Positions 50,999 through 62,833 of a stretch of DNA of 64,000 bases are shown piece by piece. Position 1 is the first letter of the stretch, and each line of letters opens with the position of its first letter. The translations under genes and the position numbers were made by a program. The notes below the pieces were generated by a model that saw only the letters and a list, made by a program, of their open reading frames with translations, ran no database searches and was not told where the DNA came from. Source of the DNA: Acidobacteriota bacterium (lineage in GTDB: Bacteria; Actinomycetota; Acidimicrobiia; Acidimicrobiales; Palsa-688); assembly GCA_028876385.1 (NCBI GenBank), contig JAGWSF010000111.1:111753-175752 (forward strand), read 5' to 3'.

Positions 50999-52813
50999 AT
51001 GTGGACCTTCGAAGTGTGGGCTCCGGCCGCCGGACGGGTGGACCTGGTCCTGGCCCAACCGGCGGATAGTCGGCCCATGACGGCCCGGGGCGGGGGCTGG
51101 TGGGTGGCCCACATCGAGCGGGCCGGGCCCGGCGACCGCTACGGGTTCAGCCTCGACGGCGGCCCGGTGCGCCCCGATCCGCGGGCCCGGTCCCTACCCG
51201 ACGGCGTGGAGGGCTGGTCGGAGATCGTCGATCTGGACGCGACCGAACGCCACGACGGCGCCTGGCGGGGTTTCCAGCTTCCCGGGTCGGTCCTCTACGA
51301 GTTGCACGTCGGGACCTTCACCCGGGACGGCACCTTCGACGGGGTGGCCGACCGCCTCGACCATCTGGTGGCTCTGGGAGTGGACGCGGTGGAGATCCTG
51401 CCCGTCGCCACTTTCGCCGGTCAGCGGGGCTGGGGCTACGACGGTGTCGGGCTGTACGCCCCGCACCGGGCCTACGGGGGACCCGAGGCTCTCAGCCGGC
51501 TGGTGGACCACTGTCACCGGGCCGGGCTCGGGGTGATCCTGGACGTCGTCTACAACCACCTGGGACCAGCCGGCAACTATCTGCCGGAGTTCGGTCCCTA
51601 CTTCTCCGATGCGCACCGCACCAACTGGGGCGACGGCATCAATCTCGACGGTCCCGGAAGCGACGAGGTGCGCCGGTACCTGATCGACAACGCTTTGATG
51701 TGGCTGGGCGATTACCGCTTCGACGGTCTCCGGCTCGACGCCGTGCACGCCCTGGCCGACGACTCCGCAGTTCATTTCCTGGAGCAGCTGTCGACCGAGG
51801 TGTCGGCCCTCGCGGCCCACGCCCGACGGCCGCTGTGGCTGATCGCCGAGTCCGACCTGAACGATCCACGCTTCGTGCGGCCCCGCTCGCAGGGCGGATT
51901 CGGCCTGGCCTCGTCGTGGGCCGACGAATGGCACCACGCCTGGCACGCCGTGTTCAGCGGGGAGACCGACGGCTACTATTCGGACTTCGGTTCCCTCGAC
52001 CACCTGGCCAAGGCGTTGCGCCAGGCGTGGGTCTACGACGGGGGTTACTCGCCCCACCGGGATCGGGTGCACGGACGGCCCCCCACCGGCCTGACCGGAG
52101 ACCGGTTCGTGGTGTGCACCCAGAACCACGACCAGGTGGGGAACCGGGCCACAGGGCAACGCAGCAGCGCGTTGATGTCGGCGGGTCGACTCGCGGTCGG
52201 AGCCGCTCTGCTGCTCACGTCGCCCTTCGTTCCCATGATCTTCCAGGGGGAGGAGTGGGGGGCGTCTACGCCTTGGCAGTACTTCACGGACTTCGCCGAC
52301 CGGGACCTGGGCCGGGCGGTGACCGAGGGGCGGCGGAGAGAGTTCGCCTACTTCGGCTGGGACCCCGAGGAGGTGCCCGACCCGCAGGACCGGTCCACCT
52401 TCGCCCGTTCGGTCCTCGACTGGTCCGAGGTGGACGACCCCGGCCACTCCGAGCTGCTGGGCTGGTATCGGGATTTAACCGCTTTACGGCGCGCCGTCCC
52501 CGACCTGAGCGACCCGCGGCCCGGGCAGACCCTTGTCGAGGTCGACTCCGATCCCGTCCGCCTGCTGGTGCGCCGGGGGCGGGTTCTGATCGCCGCCAAC
52601 CTAGGACCGCAGCCGGCCCGTCTGATCGGGCCGTCGAAGGTGCTACTGGCTTCCTTCGCTCCCGAACCGGCGGGGTCGGGCGGGATGGACATCCCGCCCG
52701 ACTCCGTGGCGATCGTGGCAGACGCCGGCGAGGAGCACCCCGGCCGCCGCACCGTGGCGCCCCCGCCGACGAGCGTGGCGCCCTGGAGGTGGGCCGGTCA
52801 GCTTCCGGAGTGA
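50999..52813 (+). CDS. treZ: Malto-oligosyltrehalose trehalohydrolase
   Basis: A protein of 604 residues of the GH13 family. An N-terminal beta domain (WTFEVWAPAAGRV) precedes the barrel. The nucleophile is in FDGLRLDAVHAL, the acid Glu in LIAESDLNDPR and the last Asp in TQNHDQVGNRA. It releases trehalose from the product of TreY, so the two complete the TreYZ route from glycogen. The ATG has GGAGGAG 7 nt upstream. The gene overlaps the convergent DJ-1 gene by 16 bp. A proline-rich C-terminal tail (about 30 residues) is extra. Confidence 0.95.
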   Translation: MWTFEVWAPAAGRVDLVLAQPADSRPMTARGGGWWVAHIERAGPGDRYGFSLDGGPVRPDPRARSLPDGVEGWSEIVDLDATERHDGAWRGFQLPGSVLYELHVGTFTRDGTFDGVADRLDHLVALGVDAVEILPVATFAGQRGWGYDGVGLYAPHRAYGGPEALSRLVDHCHRAGLGVILDVVYNHLGPAGNYLPEFGPYFSDAHRTNWGDGINLDGPGSDEVRRYLIDNALMWLGDYRFDGLRLDAVHALADDSAVHFLEQLSTEVSALAAHARRPLWLIAESDLNDPRFVRPRSQGGFGLASSWADEWHHAWHAVFSGETDGYYSDFGSLDHLAKALRQAWVYDGGYSPHRDRVHGRPPTGLTGDRFVVCTQNHDQVGNRATGQRSSALMSAGRLAVGAALLLTSPFVPMIFQGEEWGASTPWQYFTDFADRDLGRAVTEGRRREFAYFGWDPEEVPDPQDRSTFARSVLDWSEVDDPGHSELLGWYRDLTALRRAVPDLSDPRPGQTLVEVDSDPVRLLVRRGRVLIAANLGPQPARLIGPSKVLLASFAPEPAGSGGMDIPPDSVAIVADAGEEHPGRRTVAPPPTSVAPWRWAGQLPE

Positions 52814-53373
52814 GCGGCCACCTTGGCGAGGGTGTCGACCAGGGCGGAGTTGAAAGCGGGCAGGTCGTCGGGCTTGCGGCTGGAGATGAGCAGGTTGGGT
52901 CCCTGCTCGCACACCTGCAGTTCCTGATCCACCCACGTCCCGCCGGCGTTGCGGATGTCGGTCTGGAGGCTGGGCCACGAGGTCATGGTGCGACCCCGGA
53001 CCAGGTCGGCCTCGACGAGCACCCAGCCGCCGTGGCAGACCACTGCGATGGGCTTGCCGGCGGCGGTGAACTCCTTGACCAGGCGGACCGCCTCGGGGTC
53101 GGTGCGGACCTGGTCGCCGTTGGTCACCCCGCCGGGGAGCACCAATCCGTCGAAGTCCTCGGCCTTGGCGCCCTTGGTCGTCTGGTCCACGGGGTATTTT
53201 CCGGCCGGGTCGAGGTGGTTGAACGCCTGGGCCTGTCCGGTCTCCTTGGCGATGAGCACCGGCTGGCCGCCGGCCTTCTCCACCGCCTTCCAGGGCTCCA
53301 CGAGCTCCGCCTCCTCGATCCCTTCGTTGCTGGTGATGAACGCGACTTTTACCGCTTTGAGTTCGTTGGCCAT
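52798..53373 (-). CDS. DJ-1/PfpI-family protein
   Basis: A protein of 191 residues. It begins VKVAFITSNEGIEEAELV and holds the nucleophile-elbow Cys in IAVVCHGGW and DGLVLPGG. Family members are glyoxalases/deglycases, stress proteins or chaperones. It may repair glycation damage or act in stress response. The ATG is preceded by a weak CCTTGG; TAGCCC lies further up. Convergent to treZ. Confidence 0.88.
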   Translation of the reverse strand: MANELKAVKVAFITSNEGIEEAELVEPWKAVEKAGGQPVLIAKETGQAQAFNHLDPAGKYPVDQTTKGAKAEDFDGLVLPGGVTNGDQVRTDPEAVRLVKEFTAAGKPIAVVCHGGWVLVEADLVRGRTMTSWPSLQTDIRNAGGTWVDQELQVCEQGPNLLISSRKPDDLPAFNSALVDTLAKVAAHSGS

Positions 53374-53382
53374 ACCAAGGGG

Positions 53383-53716
53383 CTACCCGGAGCCGATCAC
53401 CGGAAAACCAGATGGAGGGCGGCTTCGCCGAACGAGACCCGCCAGGCCGCGCCGGTGGTAGGCCCACACGACCCCCGCGGCGTACCGGGACCAGCCTCGC
53501 AGCCACCCCGGCCGCAGGTCGTCGAGGGCCACCTCGACCGGCTCGCCGGGGTACTGGAGCGACGTGCCCGACTCGTCCACCAGCCGCCCCACCAGGGCGT
53601 CCAGGTCGGGGCCTTCCAGGGTGGGTGGCCAGGTAGTACGCCCAGCCCGAGCCGACCCGGTGGCGGGTCAGGGCGGGGCTGCCGGCGACCGGTCGGTCGC
53701 CGCTCCCCGAGGGCAC
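53383..53716 (-). pseudogene. Frameshifted remnant: GH42 beta-galactosidase tail and galactokinase-like segment
   Basis: No intact gene fills the 358 bp between 53374 and 53731. Reading the minus strand from 53716, one frame gives GSPALTRHRVGSGWAYYLAT, which resembles the C-terminal part of GH42 beta-galactosidases. A one-base shift near 53615 continues it as LEGPDLDALVGRLVDESG. Then follows VEVALDDLRPGW and GWSRYAAGVVWA, the type of sequence found in the N-terminal third of actinobacterial galactokinases, and the frame ends at 53383. This looks like a fusion of two decayed galactose genes after deletion. The assignments rest on short segments. Confidence 0.4.
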
Positions 53717-53731
53717 GGGCCGGGCGACTTT

Positions 53732-54523
53732 CTAGGAGATCCTGGTGGTCACGGAGCCGAGTTCGCCGAACTCGGCTCTGAGTTCCTGGCCCGGGGCCAA
53801 CGGGACCATCGGGCCGAGAGCCCCGGTCATGATGACGTCACCGGCCCGCAGCGGGGCGCCCCGCTGGCACATGGTGTCGGCCAGCCAGCGGGCGGCATGG
53901 AGCGGATTGCCCAGGCAGGCCGCCCCCACGCCACTCGAGACCTCCCGGTCGTCGAGGGTCATCCGCATGGGGACGGTCAACGCGTTGAATGCCGACAGCG
54001 GGACCGGGCGACTACCGACGACGTACATGCCGCAACTGGCATTGTCGGCGACGGTGTCGACGATGCTTATGTCCCAGTCGGCGATACGGCTGTCGACGAC
54101 CTCGATGGCCGGCAGGGCGAAAGCCACAGCGCGGATCAGCTGGGCGAATCCGTGGGGGGCCGAGTCGAGATCCTGGTCGAGGACCAGCGCCACCTCGGCC
54201 TCGGCGCGGGGCTGGATGAGCCGACCGGCTTCGATCTCGATCCCGTCGCCGTACTCGGTGTCGGCGAAGAGGGTCCCGAAATCGGGCTGGTCCACCCCGA
54301 CCTGCTGCTGTATGGCCTTGGAGGTGACCCCGATCTTGCGTCCCGACACCCGCCGCCCGGCGGCCACCCAGCGGTCGGTGTTGATCTGCTGGACGGCGTA
54401 GGCGGCGTCTATGTCGCTGGCCGTGCCGAGAAGATCCCGAATCGGGGGGATCGCCTCACTCCTCGAGGCGGCCTCCCAGAGCCGCTTGGCCGCTTCGTCT
54501 ATCAACCCCATGTCCACTGGCAC
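53732..54523 (-). CDS. 2-keto-4-pentenoate hydratase (HsaE/MhpD-like)
   Basis: A protein of 263 residues of the fumarylacetoacetase-like family. The metal-binding part is PRAEAEVALVLDQDL with Glu ligands, and DNASCGMYVVG and SGVGAACLGNP are conserved. It adds water to 2-hydroxypenta-2,4-dienoate in meta-cleavage pathways. In M. tuberculosis the related HsaE (about 261 residues) acts in cholesterol ring degradation, so it may serve the KstR-like block, but no hsaF or hsaG is next to it. The GTG start lies 6 nt after TAGGGT; ATG 54511 is an alternative. Confidence 0.88.
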   Translation of the reverse strand: MPVDMGLIDEAAKRLWEAASRSEAIPPIRDLLGTASDIDAAYAVQQINTDRWVAAGRRVSGRKIGVTSKAIQQQVGVDQPDFGTLFADTEYGDGIEIEAGRLIQPRAEAEVALVLDQDLDSAPHGFAQLIRAVAFALPAIEVVDSRIADWDISIVDTVADNASCGMYVVGSRPVPLSAFNALTVPMRMTLDDREVSSGVGAACLGNPLHAARWLADTMCQRGAPLRAGDVIMTGALGPMVPLAPGQELRAEFGELGSVTTRIS

Positions 54524-54535
54524 ACCTAAACCCTA
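54524..54535 (-). promoter_or_regulatory. Leaderless-type -10 element for the hydratase gene
   Basis: TAGGGT (complement of 54530-54535) is 6 nt before GTG 54523. No KstR-like box is seen in the 50-bp gap. Confidence 0.5.
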
Positions 54536-54573
54536 TTGTTCAAGCGGGGCGCCGGCATGATCGAAGTATTGGC

Positions 54574-55551
54574 ATGACCGAAACCATCGGCCGGGCCGAG
54601 CGCGTCACCTCATCGCTGGTCGAGACCGCGGAGCTGGCCCGGGACCTGGTAGCCAACCTGGAGTCGGTGCTGCTCGGCTCACCGGCCGCGGTGGAAGCGG
54701 CGGCCACCGCCGCCCTATCGGGGGGCCACCTGCTCGTGGAGGACGTCCCCGGGGTGGGGAAGACGGTGCTGGCCCACGCCCTGGCGGCCAGCCTGGGGGC
54801 CGACCTGTCGCGCATCCAGGGGCACGCCGACCTGCTGCCGAGCGACGTCACCGGCATCTCGGTGTTCTCCCCGGAGGAACGGTCCTGGGAGTTCCGCCCC
54901 GGACCGGTGTTCGCCCACGTGGTGCTGGCCGACGAGCTCAACCGGACCCCGCCGCGCACCCAGTCGGCCCTGCTCGAGTCGATGGAGGAGGGGCAGGTGT
55001 CGGTCGACGGCAAGACCTGGCCGCTACCGAGGCCCCACATGGTGATCGCCACCCAGAATCCGGTGACCCAGCGCGGGACCTATCCCCTCGTGGAAAGCCA
55101 GCTCGACCGCTTCTCGATGGCGACCACGATCGGCTATCCCGACGCCGAGACCGAGACCCTGATCGTGAGCCGCGGGGGCGGCCGACCGGCCCTGTCGGGG
55201 ATCACCGCGGTCTGCTCCACCGAAGGATGGGCCCGGGCCCGCGACGCCACCGAGGAGGTCGTGGTCAGCGACGCCGTGGCGGCCTACGCGGTGGCGCTGT
55301 GCCGGGCCACGCGCCGGGCCTCCGGCGTGGAACTCGGGGCCAGTCCCCGAGCCGGAATCTGGGTGGTCCGCTCGGCCCGGGCGCGGGCTCTTCTGCAGGG
55401 GCGGCCTTTCACGGCGCCCGACGACGTCAAGGCGGTGGCCGTCGGCTGCCTGGCCCACCGTCTGGTGATGAACGACGGACGGTCGGGACTCGAAGCCGGG
55501 GCGGACGTGGTCCGAGAGGTCTTAGAGACCGTTCCCGCCCCCCGACCGTGA
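54574..55551 (+). CDS. MoxR-family AAA+ ATPase
   Basis: A protein of 325 residues. Walker A is VPGVGKTVLA, Walker B VVLADELNRTPPRTQSALLE, and the arginine region QLDRFSM follows. MoxR ATPases act as chaperones that assemble or activate metal-containing or von Willebrand-type proteins. It is the first gene of a three-gene operon: its stop (GTGA) overlaps the start of the DUF58 gene. The set MoxR, DUF58 and transglutaminase is widely conserved in actinobacteria. Confidence 0.92.
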   Translation: MTETIGRAERVTSSLVETAELARDLVANLESVLLGSPAAVEAAATAALSGGHLLVEDVPGVGKTVLAHALAASLGADLSRIQGHADLLPSDVTGISVFSPEERSWEFRPGPVFAHVVLADELNRTPPRTQSALLESMEEGQVSVDGKTWPLPRPHMVIATQNPVTQRGTYPLVESQLDRFSMATTIGYPDAETETLIVSRGGGRPALSGITAVCSTEGWARARDATEEVVVSDAVAAYAVALCRATRRASGVELGASPRAGIWVVRSARARALLQGRPFTAPDDVKAVAVGCLAHRLVMNDGRSGLEAGADVVREVLETVPAPRP

Positions 55552-56399
55552 CCGCCGGGCGCTGCCGCCCGGCGCGGCCGTGGAGCCCCCTGATCAGCGG
55601 CCCGGCCATCGTGATCGGCTGGTGGTTGGTGGCTCGCAACGGCGGTCAGGGGTGGGTGCAGGCCCTCGGCGACATCGTCGCCGCGGTCGTGGTGGTGGGG
55701 CTGGTCGGGCCGTGGTTGGCGTTGCGGGGTGCCGAGGCGGAGATCGTGGCCGCCCCCGCCGACGCGGTGTCGGGATCCCCGCTGGCGCTCGAGGTGAGGC
55801 TGACCGGGACGGCCCGGATCACCGCCCTGCGACCGACCGGGGAGGCGACCCCCGCCGGACTTCTGGTGGTGACCCCCACCAGGGGGATCCTGACCAGCGT
55901 GGACGTGGAGATATCCACCTCCGCTCCCTTCGGGTTGCAGTCCTGGAGGCGGCGGGCGACCCTGGCCCTCCCCCAACCGGTCCACGTGGCCCCGCGTCTC
56001 GGCCGGCCGGCGACCCTGCCGCCGGTTCCGGCGGGTGACGAGCGATCCGACGGGGGGTCGGGTGGTGCCGCGATGAGCACCGGGGACCTGCGCGCCGCCC
56101 GGCCCTACCAGCCCGGAGACGCCCGGCGGCTCATCCACTGGCCGTCGACGTCCCACTGCGGCGAGCTGATGGTCCGCGACCTCGAGCAACCCCGCCACCG
56201 GCCCGTCGAACTGGCGGTGGAGCTACCCGCCGACGAGGCCGAAGCCGAACGGCGGGCCGGCCAGGCTCTGGCCGAGGTGTTGGCCCTGCTCGATCGCGAC
56301 GGTCCGGTGCTCCTCGTCACCCGGGAGGCGGAGGGCGCCCGCCGGGGCCTCGTGCACAGCCGGCGGGAAGCCATGCGCCGGCTGGCGGCGGCGCAGTGA
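55548..56399 (+). CDS. DUF58 domain protein
   Basis: A protein of about 283 residues. The N-terminus has one or two hydrophobic segments (ISGPAIVIGWWLVA, IVAAVVVVGLVGPWLAL). The C-terminal region contains the DUF58 signature RPYQPGDARRLIHWPS, which precedes a von Willebrand A-like domain in longer family members. It probably helps the MoxR protein in an envelope-linked assembly. GTG start in a 4-bp overlap with moxR; its own stop overlaps the next GTG. Confidence 0.88.
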   Translation: MTAGRCRPARPWSPLISGPAIVIGWWLVARNGGQGWVQALGDIVAAVVVVGLVGPWLALRGAEAEIVAAPADAVSGSPLALEVRLTGTARITALRPTGEATPAGLLVVTPTRGILTSVDVEISTSAPFGLQSWRRRATLALPQPVHVAPRLGRPATLPPVPAGDERSDGGSGGAAMSTGDLRAARPYQPGDARRLIHWPSTSHCGELMVRDLEQPRHRPVELAVELPADEAEAERRAGQALAEVLALLDRDGPVLLVTREAEGARRGLVHSRREAMRRLAAAQ

Positions 56400-58445
56400 C
56401 CGGATTCCTGGAGGCGGTGAGGCGGGCCAACGCCCCCAAGCCACCCGAGCACTCGGTCCGGTTGCGGGTGGCGTCGGCCGCGACCGTGGTCGTGGCCGTC
56501 GGGGCCGCGGCCGCCGAGAGCGAGCTGTCCGGACCGACGGCGGTGTTGGCGGTGGCGCTGATCGTCACCGGCATGGCCTTCTCCTACCGCTACCGCCGGC
56601 GGTCTCTCGGCTGGGTGAAGGTGGGGGTGGCGCTGGCCGCTTCGCTGGCCATGGTCTGGTTCATCCACCGGCTGGCGGGGATCACCCCGGGCGACATGAC
56701 CGGCGTCGAGAACCCGCTGACGGTCATGCTCACCGCGGTGCTGGTGGTCCACTCCTTCCACGTCCCGGCCCGGCGGGACCTGCTGTTCGCGGTGGCCGGC
56801 TCGGCGGCCCTGATGGCCGTCGCCGGCAGCCAGGCCGTGGACATGCGATTCGGCTCCTACACCCTCGGTTGGGCCCTCTGCGGCCTGTGGGCCCTGGTCG
56901 AGCTCGGCGCGTCGGCCGACGGGGCCAGCCGGCCCGCGCCGCGCCGGACCGTTGGGGCGGTGGCCGGGGTGGGCGTGGTGGCCATCACCCTGGTCCTGGT
57001 CCTGCCCGCGCCCCGGGCGGCGCTGCGGCTGGACTTCCGGTACTCCCCCGGGCCGGGCGGGACCGTACCCGGCACCGGCACCAGAGCCGGCGACACCGGC
57101 TCGCCGCTCGAGCTGTCCCATCCAGGCTCAACCCAGAACGGGACCCGGGTCGGAGGCTACCTGGGGTTCGCCGGCAGCCTGGATACCGCGGCCCGGGCCC
57201 GCCTGGGCCGAACGGTCGTCATGCAGGTCAGGGCGGCGGTGCCCACCTTCTGGATCGGTGAGACCTTCGATCGTTGGGACGGCCAGACCTGGAGCTCCAC
57301 GCGGACCTCCACCCTCACCCTCTCGGGGGGCTCCCCTTTCAGCATCCCGGGGGGGACGTCCGAGGTCTCCGGGCCGGCCCAGCCCGACCTGCAGACCTTC
57401 TACGTGGCCGACGCCACCGCCAACCTGGTCTTCCACGCCGACGGGGCCCGGCAGGTGTGGTTCCCGGCGTCCAAGCTGTTCGTCGGCCAGGACGGCTCGG
57501 TCGTGTCGCCGATCGGCATCGGCAAGGGAGCCATCTACACGGTTGAATCGGCGGTGAACCTCCCCTCGCCGGCCCAGCTGCGCGCCGCCGGTCCCCCGCC
57601 CACGGGATCGCTCGGGACCTACCTGCAGCTCCCGAAGCCCTACGACTCGGTCCGCCAGCTCGCTCGTTCGGTCACTACCGGTGCCAGCACCGAGTACGAC
57701 ACCGTCCAGGCGCTCATCTCCTGGATCGGCGCCCACACCCGCTACTCGCTGGACATCCCCCCGCTGCCGCGGGGCACCGACGCCGTCGACGCCTTCCTGT
57801 TCGGGGACCGCACCGGTTACTGCGAGCAGATATCGACGGCGCTGGCGGTGATGCTCAGATCGCTCGGCATTCCGGCGCGCGAGGCGGTGGGCTACGTCCC
57901 CGGGCCCTACAACCCCATAACCGACCTCTACCAGGTACGGGCCGAGGACGCCCACGCCTGGGTGCAGGCCTACTTCGCCGGCTACGGGTGGGTGAGCTTC
58001 GACCCCACCGCCGTGGTGCCCGACGCCAACCCCTCCCCGGGAGCCACGGCCCTGCACCTCGCCGGCAGGTGGCTGGCCGCCCTCCCGTGGGTCCCTCTCG
58101 GCGCCGCCGCGGCGGGGGCCGGCGGGATGACGCTACTGGTGCGGGTCGGGCGGGAGCGGCGGGCCCGGCGCCGCCTCGACCCGGCCCAGAGGGCGGCCCA
58201 GCGCATGGAACGAGCCGGGCGGCGCGCCGGGCGGCCCCGTGGCCCATCCGAAACGGTCACCGAGTTCGCCGCCGCCCTCGGACAGGACTGGCCGGCCGTA
58301 GCCGGAGCCATCCAGGCCTGCGCCTACGGGGGGGTGCACCTGAGCCGGGCCGAGTGGGCCGCCCTGGTCGGCGCCGCCGAGAGAGCCGGTTCCGACCGCA
58401 GAGCCGGTGGCGCCGGCCGCCGGGGGCGCCGTCCCGGGCTGGTCG

Positions 58446-60551
<2,106 letters not shown>

Positions 60552-60610
60552 ACCCTTCGTGGACCTCGTCCACGCCCGGCACCCGGCGCGGGCGGAGGGG
60601 CCGCTCGCGG

Positions 60611-62833
60611 TCAGGTCACAATGGTGTCCGGCCACAGCATCCGGCCCAGCCCCGACGCCCGGGCGATGGGACGCTCCACGGCCTCGGCGACGGCGGCGGC
60701 GGTGCCGATCAACACTGCCGACCGGCGGGCCCGGGTGAGCGCGGTGTAGAGCAGTTGGCGGGTCAACAGGCGCGACGAGGCGGGGGGTAACACCAAGGTG
60801 ACCCGGTCGAACTCCGAGCCCTGGCTCTTGTGCACGGTCATGGCGAAGACCGTCTCGACGGCGTCGAGCAGGAACGGGCTCACCGACCGGCCCGGGACCG
60901 CCTCACCGGAGCCCGACCCACCGGCGCCCGACCCACCGGCGCCCGACCCAGCGGCGCCCGACCCACCGGCGCCCGACCCACCGGTGTCGAAGACCACCCG
61001 GCGCCCCCCCGGCAGCCCCTGAGACCCCGGGGGGGTCCCCCCGGCTCCGTCCCCGCCGGGGCCGACCACCACCACCCCGGTGTCACCGTTGAACAAGCGG
61101 AGGCGATAGTCGTTGGCGGTGACCAGCACCGGGCGGCCGGGGTACCACGCCGACGGTGGACGGCTCCCGTCGGCGCCGCCCAGCCACGCCTCGACCAGAC
61201 CGTTCCACGCCGCCGCACCGCTCGGTCCCCGGCGATGGGCGCAAAGAACCCGGTGGCGGCGCAGCGCGGCCAGTGCGCCGGCGGCGTCGCCGCCCTCCGA
61301 GGCGGCCCGGATGGCCTCAGCCCAGTCCACGATGCCGGTTGCGACCTGCGCCAGAGAGCCCGTCGCGAGCAGCCGGGGGGCCGGGCGGCCCACGAGATCA
61401 GCCGGCTCGGTGTCCACCCATTCGACGGCCGGGTCGCCACTGCCGAGCAGGGCGAGGGTGGCGTCGGAATCGCCGCGGCGCACGGCGTCGGCGAGACGGG
61501 CGAGCGACCCCGAGAAGCGGTGGTTGGTCCGCAGCACGACCACGGCGTCCGACAGCGGACCCCGACTGCCCTGGCCGGGCTGCGGCCGGGGGCCATGGTC
61601 GGGGTCGGCGGCGGCCCTCGGCGCGACCGCACCGGGGCCAGGGGTGGCGCCGACAGTGGCGCCCGGTCGGCCCGGGCGGTCGCCGGTGGCGCGATCCGGG
61701 CGGTCGCCGGTGGCGCGACCCAGGGTGTCGCCGATGGCGCCCACTATGTCGGCCAGCACGGCGCCGGCCTCCACCGAGACGAGCTGCTCGGGGTCGCCGA
61801 CAAGGATCAGGTGGGCGTCGGACCGGACGGCCTCGACCAGCCGAGTCATCATCGACAGCGAGACCATCGAGGCCTCGTCCACCACCACGATGTCGTGGGG
61901 GAGCAGATGATGACGGTGGTGACGGAACCGTCCCGAGCGGTCGGGCCTGGTACCGAGGAGACGGTGCAGGGTGGTTCCCTCCAAGCGGAGCAGGGCGTCG
62001 CGGATCTCGTCCGGGACCTCGAGGCGGGCCGCCTCCCCCCGGACGGCCGCCTCCATCCGGGCCGCCGCCTTGCCGGTCGGGGCGGCCAACGCCATCAGCG
62101 GCAACCGTCGCGCCGGGTGGGGGCGGCGGCCGGCGAGAAGGGCCAGGAGCCGGGCCACGGTGGTGGTCTTGCCGGTCCCGGGCCCACCGGCGAGAACGGT
62201 GAGGCGCCGCCGCAGGGCCACTTCGGCGGCGCCGCGCTGGTCGGCCGCGGCCGGACCCGGGAACAGCCGGTCGAGCTCGGCGCGGTCGGCGCCGCTCAGC
62301 GGTCGTTCCGACGGCCACGCCCGGTCGTCGGCGGCCGCCCGCTCGGTGAGATCGGCGGCCAGGGCCACCTCGTCATTCCAGTAGCGGTCGAGGTACAGGT
62401 CGCATCCGACGAGCCGGAGCGGGTGACCGGGCCGGTCCGGGGCGGGGTCGGCACCGACGAGGGGGCTGCGAGCGAGCCTGGCGATCCACCCGTCGGGCTC
62501 CGGCCAGGGCAGCTCCTCGAGGTCGACTTCGTCCTCGCCCACGACCACCGATTCCCGGAGCCGTCGCAGGTCCACTGAGACATGGCCGACCCGGGGTCCG
62601 CGCACAGCCAGGGCGGCCGCCAACAGCACCTGCTCGTCCGTTTCACCGGCCAGCCGGGCCATCCGGGTCGCCACGTGGATGTCGGCGGGGGCGAGGACCC
62701 CCGCCTGGTTGAACCGTCTCAGCAACTCGGGCAGGGCGGGGTCGGCGACCAGCTCTACCCGCCAGGGGTCGGCGCCCAGCTCGACCCGCCAGGGGTCAGC
62801 GCCTGGCGCGGCCCACCGGTCGGCCGGGCTCAT
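60611..62833 (-). CDS. recD: RecD-like helicase subunit of exodeoxyribonuclease V
   Basis: A protein of 740 residues, SF1B helicase. Walker A is AGGPGTGKTTTVA, motif II VVDEASMVS, and the C-terminal motifs MTVHKSQGSEFD and YTALTRARR are intact. It unwinds DNA 5'-3' in the RecBCD complex. It holds three low-complexity inserts from tandem repeats: a nine-residue duplication at the N-terminus (ADPWRVELG/V), RATGDRPD repeats and GSGAG repeats. Its ATG overlaps the stop of the recB gene (ATGA), the usual order for recBCD. Confidence 0.92.
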   Translation of the reverse strand: MSPADRWAAPGADPWRVELGADPWRVELVADPALPELLRRFNQAGVLAPADIHVATRMARLAGETDEQVLLAAALAVRGPRVGHVSVDLRRLRESVVVGEDEVDLEELPWPEPDGWIARLARSPLVGADPAPDRPGHPLRLVGCDLYLDRYWNDEVALAADLTERAAADDRAWPSERPLSGADRAELDRLFPGPAAADQRGAAEVALRRRLTVLAGGPGTGKTTTVARLLALLAGRRPHPARRLPLMALAAPTGKAAARMEAAVRGEAARLEVPDEIRDALLRLEGTTLHRLLGTRPDRSGRFRHHRHHLLPHDIVVVDEASMVSLSMMTRLVEAVRSDAHLILVGDPEQLVSVEAGAVLADIVGAIGDTLGRATGDRPDRATGDRPGRPGATVGATPGPGAVAPRAAADPDHGPRPQPGQGSRGPLSDAVVVLRTNHRFSGSLARLADAVRRGDSDATLALLGSGDPAVEWVDTEPADLVGRPAPRLLATGSLAQVATGIVDWAEAIRAASEGGDAAGALAALRRHRVLCAHRRGPSGAAAWNGLVEAWLGGADGSRPPSAWYPGRPVLVTANDYRLRLFNGDTGVVVVGPGGDGAGGTPPGSQGLPGGRRVVFDTGGSGAGGSGAAGSGAGGSGAGGSGSGEAVPGRSVSPFLLDAVETVFAMTVHKSQGSEFDRVTLVLPPASSRLLTRQLLYTALTRARRSAVLIGTAAAVAEAVERPIARASGLGRMLWPDTIVT
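60911..60985. repeat. 15-bp in-frame tandem repeat inside recD
   Basis: About five copies of GCCCGACCCACCGGC, encoding GSGAG/GAGGS units on the minus strand. The length is a multiple of three, so copy changes keep the frame. Two more in-frame pairs, a 24-bp unit at 61673-61720 and a 27-bp unit at 62751-62804, lie in the same gene. Confidence 0.85.

Noticed and set aside
60552..60635. Upstream start for glgX
   Set aside because: The extra 28 residues are not like the family, and the region holds a hairpin directly before ATG 60551.
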